DNA of 56,321 nt from Metalysinibacillus jejuensis (GCF_003057615.1 NZ_QAFW01000013.1:1-56321); one strand, 5' to 3'. Positions 40,869 through 54,440 are shown, numbered from the stretch's first letter. Program-made: numbers and translations. The notes: generated by a model from the letters alone, not told the origin.

Positions 40869-41725
40869 TACACTTCAACTCCTGTACGTTGCAACGTATA
40901 ATACAACTTTTTTAGCCAAATTACGAGTAATAAAATAACGATAGACGTTACAACAATTGTACCGCCTGGTGCTAAGTCTAAATAAAAAGCACTTACTAAC
41001 CCTATTATAACTGCGCCTTCGCCAAATAGTATCGCATAAATCATCGTTTGTTTAAAGCCTTTTGCAATACGCATAGCAGCAGCTACAGGGAGCGTCATTA
41101 ACGAAGATACGAGCAAAATACCAACGATACGCATACTCGCGGCAATAACGAGTGCTGTAACAATCATAAATAAAATATGAATAGCTTTTGAAGGCAAGCC
41201 GCTCGCTTTACTATATTCTTCGTCAAAAGATAGTACGAACAATTCCTTATAAAAAATACGTAAAAATACTAACACCACAAAGGCAATAGCGATGACAACA
41301 TATAAGTCAGCGCGTGATACCGCAGAAACAGAACCAAATAAGTAGCTCATTAAATCCGTCGTAAAGCCATGAGCTAAAGAAATGAATATTGCACTAATCC
41401 CAATGCCACCTGACATAATAATAGGAATTGCGAGCTCTTCATAATGTTTATAAACACGGCGCAAGCGCTCGATAAATAAAGAGCCTGTGACAGAAGCTAC
41501 AATACCTAAATAAATCGGATTAAGTAAAGCTAATGCAGGCACCATTTGGCTAATATATAAACTCCCTGCAATCCCCGCTAATGTAACATGTGATAAAGCA
41601 TCAGCAATGAGTGATAATCGCCTCACCACAATAAAGACACCGAGTAGTGGTGCAATAATACCGATGATAAGACCTGCTACTACAGCATTTTGTAAAAATT
41701 CATATTGAAAAATAGCTTCGATCAT
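40868..41725 (-). CDS. znuB: Zinc ABC transporter permease ZnuB
   Basis: 285 residues, eight or nine membrane helices, ABC-3 family. The motif DALSHVTLAGIAGSL near residues 36-50 is the conserved loop of this family. A further signature reads VSSLMTLPVAAAMRIAKGFK. It transports Zn (Mn is possible in this family, but the Zur box upstream argues for zinc). It lies between znuC (12 bp away) and zur. Confidence 0.92.
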   Translation of the reverse strand: MIEAIFQYEFLQNAVVAGLIIGIIAPLLGVFIVVRRLSLIADALSHVTLAGIAGSLYISQMVPALALLNPIYLGIVASVTGSLFIERLRRVYKHYEELAIPIIMSGGIGISAIFISLAHGFTTDLMSYLFGSVSAVSRADLYVVIAIAFVVLVFLRIFYKELFVLSFDEEYSKASGLPSKAIHILFMIVTALVIAASMRIVGILLVSSLMTLPVAAAMRIAKGFKQTMIYAILFGEGAVIIGLVSAFYLDLAPGGTIVVTSIVILLLVIWLKKLYYTLQRTGVEV

Positions 41726-41737
41726 AGTGCCGCTCCT

Positions 41738-42484
41738 TTAATGTACTTTGCGTACAGCATGTCCATACCACGCATCCCGCGCTTCTTGAGTCATGTCGTC
41801 AAATTCATTTTTATAGCCATGGAAATGAATGGTTTTATTTAAGCAAGCTACATGTGTAATATGATTAGATACGACATCCACATCATGCGTGACGAGCAAC
41901 ATCGTAATACCACGTTCGCGATTTAATGTAGCTAATAAATCATAAAACGCTTGTACATTTTCATGGTCAATACCAACTGTAGGTTCATCAAGTACGAGCA
42001 CTTCAGGATCACTAATTAAAGCGCGTGCAATGAAGACGCGCTGTTGTTGCCCCCCTGATAATGCACCGATAGTACGATTGCTAAACCCTTGCATGCCGAC
42101 CGCTTCAAGTGCAGCCTCAATACGACGGTTTGTATCTTTTGGTAATCGTTTAAACAAGCCTACTCTTTTAGTGAGGCCACTACGTACAACTTCATAAACT
42201 GTCGCAGGAAATCCTGAATTAAACGCATTGGATTTTTGTGACACATATCCGATACGCTCTCTCTCTTTAAACTGCTTCGCGGGTGTATCAAATAAAATCA
42301 CTTCGCCACTATCCGGCTTTAATAAACCTAAGATGATTTTTAATAAGGTCGATTTCCCCGAGCCATTTGGCCCAAGTAACGCCACAAACTCTCCTTCATG
42401 GATGGAGAGCGAAATATCTTGTAACACTTGTGTATGCTCGTAAGCAAACGAAATATGTTGGAGTTCAATGAGTGTTTTGGTCAT
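41738..42484 (-). CDS. znuC: Zinc ABC transporter ATP-binding protein ZnuC
   Basis: 248 residues. Walker A is GPNGSGKST (38-46), the signature is LSGGQQQR, Walker B is VLVLDEPTVGI, and the switch histidine lies in LLVTHDVDVV. First gene of the znuC-znuB-zur-small gene operon. The solute-binding protein ZnuA is not in this window and must be encoded elsewhere. Confidence 0.94.
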   Translation of the reverse strand: MTKTLIELQHISFAYEHTQVLQDISLSIHEGEFVALLGPNGSGKSTLLKIILGLLKPDSGEVILFDTPAKQFKERERIGYVSQKSNAFNSGFPATVYEVVRSGLTKRVGLFKRLPKDTNRRIEAALEAVGMQGFSNRTIGALSGGQQQRVFIARALISDPEVLVLDEPTVGIDHENVQAFYDLLATLNRERGITMLLVTHDVDVVSNHITHVACLNKTIHFHGYKNEFDDMTQEARDAWYGHAVRKVH

Positions 42485-42500
42485 CAGCTTCGCTTCTTTC

Positions 42501-42561
42501 TAATCCATAATCGTTACGATTTATAACAATTAATTATACCGTACTCTATTTTGTTTGTAAA
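42501..42561 (-). promoter_or_regulatory. znuC promoter with Zur box
   Basis: Minus-strand promoter TTTACA (42561-42556), 17 bp, TATAAT (42538-42533). Just downstream, at 42523-42501, lies TAAATCGTAACGATTATGG followed by ATTA. Against the Bacillus Zur consensus (two TAAATCGTAAT-type half-sites around one base) it matches at 18 of 23 positions by my hand count. An operator over the transcription start fits repression. Confidence 0.85.
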
Positions 42562-42566
42562 TATTA

Positions 42567-42592
42567 AAAGCAGAGGCAAGCTCGCCTCTGCT
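42567..42592 (-). terminator. Terminator of the yfkAB-like gene
   Basis: AGCAGAGGC / GCCTCTGCT arms, then T4 on the minus strand. Confidence 0.7.
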
Positions 42593-42595
42593 CTG

Positions 42596-43699
42596 TTATT
42601 TTACCGTCCCACTCATAAAGCGGTGTTCAGGATAATACATATTCTTCACTAAAATATTTGGTCCTAAACATTTCGCTGCTGGGCAGTGACAGTTAATACT
42701 TTCTGAAATATGCGTCTCTAACCAATCCTCATAAATTTTAGGCAATGACTGCGTTAAAATATTACCAAGTGCTGCGCCGTCATCCGCGAAGTCAGATACA
42801 GACACATCGCCTGTAAAAATATTAACGTTCATTCGTGAGCGCCCGTCCACATCATTACGAATTGTTGTGTTATGAGCTGCCTTAATACGCGCAAGTACCG
42901 CTCGGTCACGTTCATCCGTACTACATGGGTAAAATGGTAACGTACCAAACAGCATCCACACTTCCTCATTGCGAATATCCAATAAATGATTGACGACATC
43001 ACGATACTCATCTAGCGTAATCGTCGATAAATCACTTGCAAAATCACTCGGATACATCGGGTGAATTTCATGGCGACGACATAGCATTTCGTTCGCCACT
43101 TCATTATGGATTTTAGCTAAATGTGGAACAGTATTACGATTTAACATCGTCTCTGCCGATACAAACATCCCGCCATTTGCTAAAGCACGCGCATTGTCTA
43201 AAATGTTGCGATACAATGTTGCGCGCTGTGCCACACTCGGCTTTTTATCCATCATCGCAAAGCCTGTCTCTACAAACTCGCGTTCATCGCTCCAGTTATG
43301 TGAAATATGCATCACATCTAAATACGGTGCAACAATTTCATAATGGTCCATTGGTAGCGTCAAATTCGAATTAATTTGTGTTCGAATACCACGAGACTTT
43401 GCATATTGTAATAGCGGTAAAATATTAGTGCGAATGCCTCGTTTAGTCATGAGTGGCTCTCCGCCTGTAAAACTCATCACACGTAAGGTTTCAACCTCAT
43501 CAAGCGCTTTAATAATTTGATCCATCGGTAGCGCTGGGTCCTCTTTCGTTTGAAGGGTGTACCCCACCGCACAGTGCGCACAGCGCATATTACATAAATT
43601 TGTTGTGGTAAATTCAATATTAGATAGCGTTAACTTACCGTATTTTGTAATATCCTCATACGGCTCCCACGCATCTATTGGTCTTACTACAGTTTGCAT
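42596..43699 (-). CDS. yfkAB: Radical SAM protein of the YfkAB type
   Basis: 367 residues. The radical SAM cluster motif is CNMRCAHCAVGY (CxxxCxxC), and the SAM-binding glycine motif is SFTGGEPLMTK. The C terminus has CHCPAAKCLGPNIL, a CxC-x4-C set that fits the YfkAB 'radical SAM/CxCxxxxC' class and suggests an auxiliary cluster. A longer frame upstream lacks a site; the ATG behind AGAAAGGAAG is chosen. Substrate unknown. Single gene with its own terminator. Confidence 0.88.
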   Translation of the reverse strand: MQTVVRPIDAWEPYEDITKYGKLTLSNIEFTTTNLCNMRCAHCAVGYTLQTKEDPALPMDQIIKALDEVETLRVMSFTGGEPLMTKRGIRTNILPLLQYAKSRGIRTQINSNLTLPMDHYEIVAPYLDVMHISHNWSDEREFVETGFAMMDKKPSVAQRATLYRNILDNARALANGGMFVSAETMLNRNTVPHLAKIHNEVANEMLCRRHEIHPMYPSDFASDLSTITLDEYRDVVNHLLDIRNEEVWMLFGTLPFYPCSTDERDRAVLARIKAAHNTTIRNDVDGRSRMNVNIFTGDVSVSDFADDGAALGNILTQSLPKIYEDWLETHISESINCHCPAAKCLGPNILVKNMYYPEHRFMSGTVK

Positions 43700-43759
43700 A
43701 AAACGATACTTCCTTTCTACTGCTATCCATTTTCGCATAACTACGCTCATTTTGAAAGC

Positions 43760-43790
43760 AAAAAAACAGGAGTACCCTAGTGGATACTCC
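43760..43790 (-). terminator. Terminator of the ilv-leu operon
   Basis: GGAGTATCC / GGGTACTCC-type arms (43768-43790), then T7 on the minus strand. Confidence 0.85.
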
Positions 43791-43799
43791 CCCCTCTTA

Positions 43800-44387
43800 T
43801 TAATACGGCTTTGGTCGATTTTCGTATGCACTAATTGCATCTTCATATTGAATCGTTAAACCGATTTCGTCTAAACCTTCTAACAGCATATTACGTGAGT
43901 ACTCATCAATTGTGAAGTTAACAATTGCTCCATCGCTGTCTGTTATCGTTTGGCTTACTAAATCAACAGCTAATGTCAAGCCGTCTTTACCACGCGTTAA
44001 ATAGTCGTTAATCACGTCTTGTGGCAATTTAATCGGTAAAATACCATTTTTAAAGCAGTTATTATAAAAAATATCCGCAAATGATGGGGCCATTACTACA
44101 CGGAATCCGTAGTCTAAAATTGCCCATGGTGCGTGTTCACGTGAAGAACCGCAACCGAAATTTTCATCTGACACTAAAATGCTAGCGCCCGCAAATTTCG
44201 GGTCATTTAATACGAAGTCTTCATTTAACGTACCGTCCTCATTATAGCGCCAGTGGTAAAATAAATATTGCCCAAAACCTGTACGCTCAATGCGCTTTAA
44301 AAATTCTTTCGAAATAATTTGGTCCGTATCAACGTTTTTGTTATCAAGCGGCACGATAATACTTTCTACATGTTTAATTGGCTCCAT
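43800..44387 (-). CDS. leuD: 3-isopropylmalate dehydratase small subunit
   Basis: 195 residues. The swivel domain has the conserved FGCGSSREHAPWAILDYGFR active-site segment and the motif LDNKNVDTDQIISKEFLKRI near the N terminus. With LeuC it isomerises 2- to 3-isopropylmalate in leucine synthesis. Last gene of the ilvBHC-leuABCD operon; its start abuts the leuC stop (one shared base). Confidence 0.96.
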   Translation of the reverse strand: MEPIKHVESIIVPLDNKNVDTDQIISKEFLKRIERTGFGQYLFYHWRYNEDGTLNEDFVLNDPKFAGASILVSDENFGCGSSREHAPWAILDYGFRVVMAPSFADIFYNNCFKNGILPIKLPQDVINDYLTRGKDGLTLAVDLVSQTITDSDGAIVNFTIDEYSRNMLLEGLDEIGLTIQYEDAISAYENRPKPY

Positions 44388-45799
44388 TATTGTACCTCCT
44401 GCTTTACAAATTGACGTACATCTACAAAATGACCTGCAATTGCTGCTGCAGCGGCCATTGGAGGGCTTACTAAGTGCGTGCGTGAACCTGTACCTTGACG
44501 CCCTTCAAAGTTACGGTTAGATGTAGAAGCACAGCGCTCGCCTGTAGGCACCACATCATCATTCATTGCTAAACACATCGAACAACCCGCTTCACGCCAC
44601 TCAAATCCAGCGGCTTTAAAAATTTGATCTAAGCCTTCTTCTTCGGCTTGACGCTTTGTTGAAACCGATCCCGGTACGACGATAGCAGTTACGTTATCAT
44701 GTACTTTGCGACCTTCAATTACTTTAGCAGCTGCACGTAAATCACTTAAACGTGAATTTGTACATGAACCGATAAAGACGTGTTGAATGGCAATATCCGT
44801 TAACGCTTGCCCTTCCTCTAAGCCCATATAAGTTAGCGCTTTTTCTAACGCCGCTTTATCTGCTTCTGTTGAGTAGTCTGCTTTTGTTGGTACATTTTGT
44901 GAAATACCAGCCCCCATCGCTGGGTTTGTACCCCATGTTACAACAGGTTCAATTGCAGTACCGTCAATTTCTAACACGGCATCATATGTTGCGCCTTCAT
45001 CTGACGCTAAGCTTAGCCAATAAGCGGCTGCACGTTCAAATGCTTCGCCTTGTGGTGCATAACGACGACCTCGTAAGTAAGCAACTGTCGTTTCGTCTGG
45101 TGCAATTAATCCAGCCTTTGCCCCTGCTTCAATTGACATATTACAAATTGTCATACGCTCTTCCATAGATAGCTTTTTAATTGCGTCACCCGTAAACTCA
45201 ATGATGTGGCCTGTACCTACATCAATACCGAATTTCGCAATAATAGCTAAAATAATATCTTTAGCTTCCACACCTGCACCAAGTTCACCCGACACATTTA
45301 CCTTCATTGTACGTGGTTTGCTTTGCCAAAGTGTTTGCGTAGATAGTACGTGCTCTACTTCAGAAGTCCCGATACCAAAGGCAATTGCCCCAAAAGCACC
45401 GTGCGTAGACGTATGTGAGTCACCGCATACAATAGTTTTACCAGGCTGCGTTAAGCCAAGCTCTGGCCCAATAACGTGAACAATTCCTTGGTCAGGATGT
45501 CCCATATCCGCTAACTCAATACCAAACTCTTTTGCATTCTCAGCAAGTGTTTCGATTTGTTTGCGTGCAATTGGGTCATTGATTGTTGGTAAATTTTTCG
45601 TAGGGACGTTATGGTCCATCGTCGCATAGCACAGATCAGGACGTCGCACCTTGCGATTAGCAAGGCGCAGTCCTTCAAAGGCTTGTGGTGACGTTACTTC
45701 ATGAATTAAATGAAGGTCAATATATAATAAGTCAGGCTTTCCGTCCTCTTGATATACGACGTGATTATCCCAAACTTTTTCAATAATATTTTTCGCCAT
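44387..45799 (-). CDS. leuC: 3-isopropylmalate dehydratase large subunit
   Basis: 470 residues, aconitase family. The [4Fe-4S] cysteines are in FIGSCTNSR and in [10 protein letters not shown]. The substrate-site motifs are [20 protein letters not shown] and [16 protein letters not shown]. The ATG directly after GAGGGTGTGTAGG is chosen over an ATG three codons upstream that covers the site. It forms the LeuCD heterodimer. Confidence 0.96.
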   Translation of the reverse strand: MAKNIIEKVWDNHVVYQEDGKPDLLYIDLHLIHEVTSPQAFEGLRLANRKVRRPDLCYATMDHNVPTKNLPTINDPIARKQIETLAENAKEFGIELADMGHPDQGIVHVIGPELGLTQPGKTIVCGDSHTSTHGAFGAIAFGIGTSEVEHVLSTQTLWQSKPRTMKVNVSGELGAGVEAKDIILAIIAKFGIDVGTGHIIEFTGDAIKKLSMEERMTICNMSIEAGAKAGLIAPDETTVAYLRGRRYAPQGEAFERAAAYWLSLASDEGATYDAVLEIDGTAIEPVVTWGTNPAMGAGISQNVPTKADYSTEADKAALEKALTYMGLEEGQALTDIAIQHVFIGSCTNSRLSDLRAAAKVIEGRKVHDNVTAIVVPGSVSTKRQAEEEGLDQIFKAAGFEWREAGCSMCLAMNDDVVPTGERCASTSNRNFEGRQGTGSRTHLVSPPMAAAAAIAGHFVDVRQFVKQEVQ

Positions 45800-45815
45800 C
45801 CTACACACCCTCTTC

Positions 45816-46916
45816 TTAAATATATGAAGTCATAATGCTATCTGATACAAAGCTTGTATCAATCTCATTAATTACTTTATTTGTCCATTCCGTTGTCGTT
45901 AATACACGGTCACCATCTTTAGCAAGGTCTGCTGTAAAGTAACCATCTTCAAATACGGCATTTACCGCACGCTCTACTTCTGCAGCTTCTTCTTTTAAGC
46001 CGAAAGAATATTTGAGTAACATCGCTACAGATAAAATGGTTGCTGCTGGGTTAGCTACACCTTGTCCTGCAATTTCTGGCGCGGACCCGTGTACTGGCTC
46101 GTACAACCCGAAACTATCGCCACGAATGGATGCTGATGGTAATACACCAAGTGAACCTGTAATAACAGAAGCTTCGTCACTTAAAATGTCACCAAACATA
46201 TTTTCTGTTACGACAACATCAAAATGTCCTGGATTTGTAATCAGTTTCATCGCGACAGAATCTACTAAATGATGTTCTACTTCAACATCTGGGAAATCTT
46301 TTTTCTTTTCTTCTACTACTTCACGCCATAAGCGACTTGTCTCTAATACGTTTGCCTTGTCTACTGAACATAATTTACCACTGCGTAAACGAGCGAGATG
46401 GAAAGCATTTTCTACAATGCGCTCTACTTCCATTTTTGAATAGACCGTCGTATCAATCGCGCCGTCTGCTGTGCGCATACGTGGTTCGCCAAAGTATACG
46501 CCGCCTGTTAACTCGCGCACAATCATTAAGTCAACATTTTCGGCTACTTCGCGTTTTAATGGCGAAGCGTCAAGAAGGCTTGAGATAGCTGTTACAGGAC
46601 GTAAGTTTGCAAATAAATCAAAGTGCTTACGAATGCGTAATAAACCTTTTTCTGGGCGTAGCTCTGGTGGGTTTTGATCCCACTTTGGACCGCCTACTGC
46701 CCCTAATAAAATTGCATCACTTTCTTCACATAGCGCAATCGTTTCATCTGGTAATGGATTGTTATATTGATCAATTGCTGCGCCTCCAATGGCACCATAA
46801 GCTAAATGAAATGTATGATTAAAACGTTTTGCAATCACTTGTAAAATCTCCACTGCTGACGCAATTACTTCTGGACCAATGCCGTCCCCTGGTAGGACCG
46901 TAATTTTCTTTTCCAT
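45816..46916 (-). CDS. leuB: 3-isopropylmalate dehydrogenase
   Basis: 366 residues. Oxidatively decarboxylates 3-isopropylmalate with NAD+. The motifs [43 protein letters not shown] and [15 protein letters not shown] (metal-binding aspartates) are intact, as is the cofactor loop [20 protein letters not shown]. The C-terminal extension ([14 protein letters not shown]) is slightly long. Confidence 0.97.
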   Translation of the reverse strand: MEKKITVLPGDGIGPEVIASAVEILQVIAKRFNHTFHLAYGAIGGAAIDQYNNPLPDETIALCEESDAILLGAVGGPKWDQNPPELRPEKGLLRIRKHFDLFANLRPVTAISSLLDASPLKREVAENVDLMIVRELTGGVYFGEPRMRTADGAIDTTVYSKMEVERIVENAFHLARLRSGKLCSVDKANVLETSRLWREVVEEKKKDFPDVEVEHHLVDSVAMKLITNPGHFDVVVTENMFGDILSDEASVITGSLGVLPSASIRGDSFGLYEPVHGSAPEIAGQGVANPAATILSVAMLLKYSFGLKEEAAEVERAVNAVFEDGYFTADLAKDGDRVLTTTEWTNKVINEIDTSFVSDSIMTSYI

Positions 46917-46934
46917 CGTTACACCCTTCTTTCT

Positions 46935-49521
<2,587 letters not shown>

Positions 49522-49544
49522 TTATATAGTTAAGGCGTTAGCCG

Positions 49545-50060
49545 TCACTTCAAAATAGATAATTGTGGTGCTTGTGTCTTTTGCGTTTCACGTACCGAAG
49601 CTGTAACACCTGTACGTGTGAGCTCTTTAATACCATAAGGGCGAATGAGCTCAATAAATGCATCGATTTTATCAGGATCCCCTACCACTTGGTAAGTTAC
49701 CATACTTTTTGATGTATCAACGATTTGTGGTCGGAAAGGCTCTACAATGCTGTTCATTTCCAAGCGCATCGCTGGTGGCGAAATTACTTTCACTAATGCG
49801 AGCTCTCTTAGCACGATTGAATTATCCGTAATATCATTTACTTTTAACACATCAATTTGCTTAGAAAGCTGTTTGATAAGTTGCTCGATTTTTTGAGCAT
49901 CATCGACATTTACAATAAACGTCATTTTAGAAATCGTTGGTTGATCAGTATGACCTACTGTAATGCTTTCTATATTGAACTGGCGCTTCATGAGCAAGCC
50001 AGTTACACGGTTTAATACACCGCTTTGGTTGATAACTGTAATCGTAATTACGCGTCTCAT
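49545..50060 (-). CDS. ilvH: Acetolactate synthase small (regulatory) subunit
   Basis: 171 residues. An N-terminal ACT domain ([20 protein letters not shown], the valine-binding glycine loop) is followed by the C-terminal ilvH domain. It stimulates IlvB and gives feedback sensitivity to valine. It overlaps the end of ilvB by four bases (ATGA). Confidence 0.95.
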   Translation of the reverse strand: MRRVITITVINQSGVLNRVTGLLMKRQFNIESITVGHTDQPTISKMTFIVNVDDAQKIEQLIKQLSKQIDVLKVNDITDNSIVLRELALVKVISPPAMRLEMNSIVEPFRPQIVDTSKSMVTYQVVGDPDKIDAFIELIRPYGIKELTRTGVTASVRETQKTQAPQLSILK

Positions 50061-51814
50061 TGTGGCTTCACTCCAATCATTTCATGTAATCCCGCACCTG
50101 GTGCTACCATCGGTGTTACATTTTCAATTTGTTTTACGCGGCAATCAATTAACGCTGGCTCGTCTGAACGCAGTGCTTCTTCAAATATAGCGTCCATTTC
50201 TTGTAGCGTATCAATACGGTAACCTTTAATGCCATAAGCTTCAGCAAGCTTTACAAAGTCAGGCTGTACAGGCATTAATGATGATGAATAACGCTTTTCA
50301 TAGAAGGCTTGTTGCCACTGACGTACCATACCTAAACAACTATTATTTAAAATAACGATTTTTACAGGTAGGTTAAATTCTTTTAGTAGCGCAAGCTCCT
50401 GTGCTGTCATTTGGAAGCCAGCATCGCCGCAAACTGCCACAACACGACGATCAGGCTCTGCAAACTGTGCCCCAATAGCTGCTGGGAAACCGAACCCCAT
50501 CGTTCCTAAACCGCCTGATGTTACCCAACTATGGTCATTGTTAAGTGGGTAATACTGCGCTGTCCACATTTGATGTTGACCAACGTCAGTCGTAACAATT
50601 GCTTCACCTTCTGTTACACGGTGAATTGTTTGTAGCGCTTGCTGCGGTAAAATTTCTTGCTCATTTTCTGGCAATGTATACCATAAAGGGTATTCTTGTT
50701 GCATCGCTTGTAAACGTTCGTGCCAAGCGCCTACTTCAGGTTTATCAAACGGCTTCTTTAATAATGCTTGTAGCGCTTGCTTAGCATCACCAACAATTGG
50801 AACTTCTGTCGGCACATTCTTGCCAATTTCAGCTGGGTCAATATCGATATGAATCACTGTAGCGTTTGGTGCGAATGTTGCTAAATTACCCGTTAGGCGG
50901 TCATCAAAGCGAGCGCCGATATTCAGTAGTACATCGCATTCCGTAATAGCATAGTTAGCCGTTGCTGTACCGTGCATACCTGCCATACCTAGATTAAGTT
51001 CATGTTCGCCGTGCACCGAGCCTAACCCTAATAGCGTTGTAGTAATTGGCAATTCATAACGTTCGATAAATTCAGTTAATTCTTTTTTGGCATCTGCGAA
51101 TAATACGCCAGCTCCTGCTAAAACGATTGGTTTTTTTGCTTGGCTTAACGCTTTAATTGCCTTTTGAATTTGTAAGTAATTTGGCTTATACGTTGGTTGG
51201 TAGCCTGGTAAATCGATTGGCGCATCCGGACTTGGCAGATCTTCGACATTGAATAAGTCCATCGATACGTTTTTAGGGAAATCGACTACTACTGGTCCTT
51301 TACGGCCTGTATTGGCAATATGAAACGCCTCTTTTACGATGCGTGGGATATCTTTTGGGTCTTGCACTTGATAGTTATGTTTAGTAATCGGTGTAGTAAT
51401 CCCCATAATATCTGCCTCTTGGAAAGCATCTGTTCCAATAACGGCTGTTGATACTTGACCGGTAAACACAACGAGTGGGATAGAGTCAATCATCGCATCT
51501 GCAATGCCTGTCACAAGGTTTGTTGCTCCTGGACCGCTCGTCGCAATTACGACACCTGGCTTATTCGATACACGTGCATATCCCTCTGCAGCATGGATTG
51601 CACCTTGCTCATGCCTTGCTAAAATATGGCGGATTGGGTTGCGATACATCGCATCATAAATTTGTAACACGGCCCCACCTGGATAACCAAAAATAATTTC
51701 AACACCTTGATCGTGTAGCGCTTTGACTAGTAAATCGGCTCCGTCCTTAGGTTGTTGTTGTTCGCTTTGTTGCATCATCGGTTGTTTTTCGTCCACTGAA
51801 GTATTTGCACACAT
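50057..51814 (-). CDS. ilvB: Acetolactate synthase large subunit
   Basis: 585 residues. Thiamine diphosphate enzyme, first common step to valine, leucine and isoleucine. The ThDP site is [20 protein letters not shown] and then [15 protein letters not shown]. The catalytic glutamate lies in [16 protein letters not shown]. The FAD/quinone-like central domain is present. GGGAGGAGTAATTG is a strong site. A leucine-type T-box lies directly upstream. Confidence 0.96.
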   Translation of the reverse strand: MCANTSVDEKQPMMQQSEQQQPKDGADLLVKALHDQGVEIIFGYPGGAVLQIYDAMYRNPIRHILARHEQGAIHAAEGYARVSNKPGVVIATSGPGATNLVTGIADAMIDSIPLVVFTGQVSTAVIGTDAFQEADIMGITTPITKHNYQVQDPKDIPRIVKEAFHIANTGRKGPVVVDFPKNVSMDLFNVEDLPSPDAPIDLPGYQPTYKPNYLQIQKAIKALSQAKKPIVLAGAGVLFADAKKELTEFIERYELPITTTLLGLGSVHGEHELNLGMAGMHGTATANYAITECDVLLNIGARFDDRLTGNLATFAPNATVIHIDIDPAEIGKNVPTEVPIVGDAKQALQALLKKPFDKPEVGAWHERLQAMQQEYPLWYTLPENEQEILPQQALQTIHRVTEGEAIVTTDVGQHQMWTAQYYPLNNDHSWVTSGGLGTMGFGFPAAIGAQFAEPDRRVVAVCGDAGFQMTAQELALLKEFNLPVKIVILNNSCLGMVRQWQQAFYEKRYSSSLMPVQPDFVKLAEAYGIKGYRIDTLQEMDAIFEEALRSDEPALIDCRVKQIENVTPMVAPGAGLHEMIGVKPQ

Positions 51815-51854
51815 ATCAATTACTCCTCCCTCATAATTCCAATTTTTTTATAAA

Positions 51855-52135
51855 ATAAAAAAGACTCTTTTTCTCCACACACAAAGAAACCTTTGTGCGA
51901 GGGATGAAAAAAGCCTTTTCATGGTACCACCCTTGTTCATAGCAATTTAATGCTATCTCAGGAATAAATACGGCAAGCGCATTTATTCATTTGTAACAGG
52001 CACTCTGTTGTGCCCGAAGCTATCTAATGGCTGACGCGTTTAATAGCTCACTCCGAGGGGATGTCGGATATAGTTGTATTACTGGCTTTCAGCACGACCA
52101 GCTCTCTGTGAATACAATTATCTATACCCTTTAAC
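51855..52135 (-). promoter_or_regulatory. T-box riboswitch of the ilvBHC-leuABCD operon
   Basis: On the minus strand the T-box sequence AAGGGTGGTACCATG covers 51934-51920. It is followed by a terminator with arms around CTCGCACAAAGG / CTTTGTGTG and then a T6 run at 51863-51858. The leader between 52135 and 51940 is long enough for stems I-III. A CTC at 52057-52055 is the candidate Leu specifier, but stem I was not folded. It should switch the operon on when tRNA-Leu is uncharged. ilvD lies upstream of this leader and escapes it. Confidence 0.88.
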
Positions 52136-52154
52136 CTCATCAACGTTTTAAATA

Positions 52155-53825
52155 TTAAATTTTCATCACGCCGCCTGTAGATGCACTTGTTACTAACGCT
52201 GAGTAACGTGCTAACCAGCCACGCTTAATTTTAGGTTCAAATGGTTGTAGCTTTGTACGACGCTCTGCTAAAACTTCTTCAGCCACTTCTAATTCAATCG
52301 TACGGTTTGGTAAATCAATCGTTATGATATCACCATCTTCAACGAGTGCGATAGGCCCGCCTTCTGCAGCTTCTGGGGAAATATGCCCAATTGAAATACC
52401 ACGTGAAGCACCAGAGAAACGACCATCTGTGATGAGCGCTACCTTTGTACCTAGCCCACGTCCTTGAATGGCTGACGTCGGCGCAAGCATTTCTGGCATC
52501 CCCGGACCACCTTTAGGTCCCTCGTAACGAATGACGACTACGTGGCCTTCACGCACCGTGCCATTATCAATATTTTCTTGCGCGGCCTCTTGCGAATCAA
52601 AAACAATAGCTTCGCCTTTAAACACTTTAATTGATGGGTCAACTGCGCCTACTTTAATAACGCCGCCTTGTGGTGCGATATTGCCAAATAGTACAGATAA
52701 ACCACCTACAGGGCTATACGGATTATCTTTTGTACGAATGACTTGGTCATTTGTAATATGGAAATCCTTAACGTCTTCGCCAATCGTTTTACCTGTAACT
52801 GTAATGCGATTCGGGTGAATACTACCCGGAATTTTAGTTAACTCATTAATGATAGAGCTAACTCCACCTGCTTTTTCAATGTCATCCATTGAAATATCAG
52901 AAGCTGGCATAATTTTTGCTAAGTAAGGCACGCGTTCTGCTACCTTATTAATATCTTCTACGTTATAGTCAATTTCAGCTTCGTTAGCAATCGCTAATGT
53001 GTGAAGTACAGTATTTGTCGATCCACCCATCGCCATATCTAATGCGAATGCATCATCAATCGCTTCTTTTGTAATAATGTCACGCGGTTTGATGTCTTCT
53101 TTAATCATACGCACTAATTGCTTTGCAGCTTCTTTAATTAATTTATGTCGTTCATTAGATGTCGCTACAATCGTACCATTACCCGGTAGTGTAACGCCTA
53201 GCATTTCCATTAGGCAGTTCATCGAGTTTGCTGTAAACATACCTGAACATGAGCCACACGTCGGACATGCATTGTTTTCAATGTCCAGTAGCTCTGCTTC
53301 ACTCATCTTACCTGACTTTAATGCACCTACACCTTCGAAAACAGAAGTTAATGAAAGTTGCTTACCTGTAGAAGATACGCCTGCTTCCATCGGGCCCCCT
53401 GAAACAAAAATAGAAGGTACATTTGTACGAACAGCTGCCATTAACATACCTGGCGTGATTTTATCACAGTTAGGAATGTAAAACACACCGTCGAACCAGT
53501 GAGCATTAATTACGGTTTCTGCTGAGTCGGCAATTAACTCTCGGCTCGGTAGCGAATAGCGCATACCAATATGCCCCATTGCAATACCGTCGTCAACACC
53601 GATTGTATTAAACTCAAACGGAATGCCGCCTGCTTCGATAATTGCTTCTTTTACAACGTCTGCGAACTGTCGTAAATGTACGTGACCAGGAATAATATCG
53701 ATGTACGAGTTACATACGCCAATAAACGGCTTATCTAAATCCTTTGCCTTCACCTTACCAGTTGCATATAGCAAGCTACGGTGTGGTGCACGGTCAATAC
53801 CTTTTTTAATCATGTCACTTCTCAT
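52155..53825 (-). CDS. ilvD: Dihydroxy-acid dehydratase
   Basis: 556 residues. Dehydrates the dihydroxy acids of valine and isoleucine synthesis. Fe-S cysteines lie in [11 protein letters not shown] and [12 protein letters not shown], and the catalytic region is [15 protein letters not shown]. The ribosome site GTAGGAG fixes the ATG. First gene of the cluster, with its own promoter and a palindrome upstream; the T-box follows it. Confidence 0.97.
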   Translation of the reverse strand: MRSDMIKKGIDRAPHRSLLYATGKVKAKDLDKPFIGVCNSYIDIIPGHVHLRQFADVVKEAIIEAGGIPFEFNTIGVDDGIAMGHIGMRYSLPSRELIADSAETVINAHWFDGVFYIPNCDKITPGMLMAAVRTNVPSIFVSGGPMEAGVSSTGKQLSLTSVFEGVGALKSGKMSEAELLDIENNACPTCGSCSGMFTANSMNCLMEMLGVTLPGNGTIVATSNERHKLIKEAAKQLVRMIKEDIKPRDIITKEAIDDAFALDMAMGGSTNTVLHTLAIANEAEIDYNVEDINKVAERVPYLAKIMPASDISMDDIEKAGGVSSIINELTKIPGSIHPNRITVTGKTIGEDVKDFHITNDQVIRTKDNPYSPVGGLSVLFGNIAPQGGVIKVGAVDPSIKVFKGEAIVFDSQEAAQENIDNGTVREGHVVVIRYEGPKGGPGMPEMLAPTSAIQGRGLGTKVALITDGRFSGASRGISIGHISPEAAEGGPIALVEDGDIITIDLPNRTIELEVAEEVLAERRTKLQPFEPKIKRGWLARYSALVTSASTGGVMKI

Positions 53826-53896
53826 TTACAACGACTCCTACTCTTTAAACATTTCTTGTTGCAATGCATTTGCATTACGTAATTGAAATTGTTGTT

Positions 53897-53955
53897 ATCA
53901 TAGTACGAAATGTAACACCTCGTCAACAGTATTTTTTGAATTGTTTAGACAATTC
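53897..53955 (-). promoter_or_regulatory. ilvD promoter with upstream palindrome
   Basis: Minus-strand -35 TTGACG (53926-53921) and -10 TATGAT (53902-53897) with an 18-bp spacer. Upstream, at 53955-53938, is GAATTGTCTAAACAATTC, an inverted repeat with perfect 7-bp arms around four bases. It is similar to, but not a full match for, the CodY consensus AATTTTCWGAAAATT. CodY is the expected regulator of ilv genes, but that is inference. Confidence 0.65.
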
Positions 53956-54140
53956 ACTTAATTATGACAAAATGAAATCGTTTTCTTGCTTGATACACTC
54001 ACTTTCTTGTCGCTAAGACTATATTTTCAATTATTTTAAAAATTAACTGAATATTTTACAAATAGACAAAAAACTGATGCTTATCGCTAGTTATGTATGT
54101 CGGCTACATTATTGGTCTAGCCTTTAGTATGCTATTTAAA
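53956..54140. other. A/T-rich gene-free stretch upstream of ilvD
   Basis: No ribosome site or convincing frame. A short hydrophobic reading near 54085 (MYVGYIIGLAFSML) has no site, runs through a terminator, and is not called. Confidence 0.5.
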
Positions 54141-54171
54141 AAGCAACTAGTCACCATTCCACTAGTTGCTT
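54141..54171 (-). terminator. Terminator of the 35-residue gene
   Basis: An 11-bp perfect stem AAGCAACTAGT / ACTAGTTGCTT, then a T-run on the minus strand. Confidence 0.85.
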
Positions 54172-54200
54172 CACTTCATCTTATTCATTATTTTTCTCCT

Positions 54201-54308
54201 TTACTTAATCAACCAGAAATCAAGTGCTAAGTTAACAAAAACTAACGTATGCACACCTGCAAACCATAAACCATACTTATCAAGCTTCTTCATCATTACT
54301 AGATCCAT
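54201..54308 (-). CDS. 35-residue small membrane protein
   Basis: The minus strand has AAAGGGTGAGTGAT then ATG. The product starts MDLVMMKKLDKYGLWFAG, continues VHTLVFVNLALDFWLIK, and stops. One membrane helix with a short charged lead. It has a good ribosome site and a strong terminator 30 bp behind the stop, so it is its own transcription unit. No family recognised. Confidence 0.65.
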   Translation of the reverse strand: MDLVMMKKLDKYGLWFAGVHTLVFVNLALDFWLIK

Positions 54309-54440
54309 ATCACTCACCCTTTCTGTCGTTTCGATAATTATATATTCGCAAAGTACAGAAATCAAGTTTTTTCGACAGAAAACAGACGTAAAGACAGATG
54401 TGTACTTTTTACGTATAATAGAAAGAAAGGAGTGGTTATA

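Noticed and set aside
54085-54230. Small hydrophobic protein starting MYVGYIIGLAFSML
   Set aside because: No ribosome site, and the frame runs straight through the perfect terminator of the minus-strand small gene.
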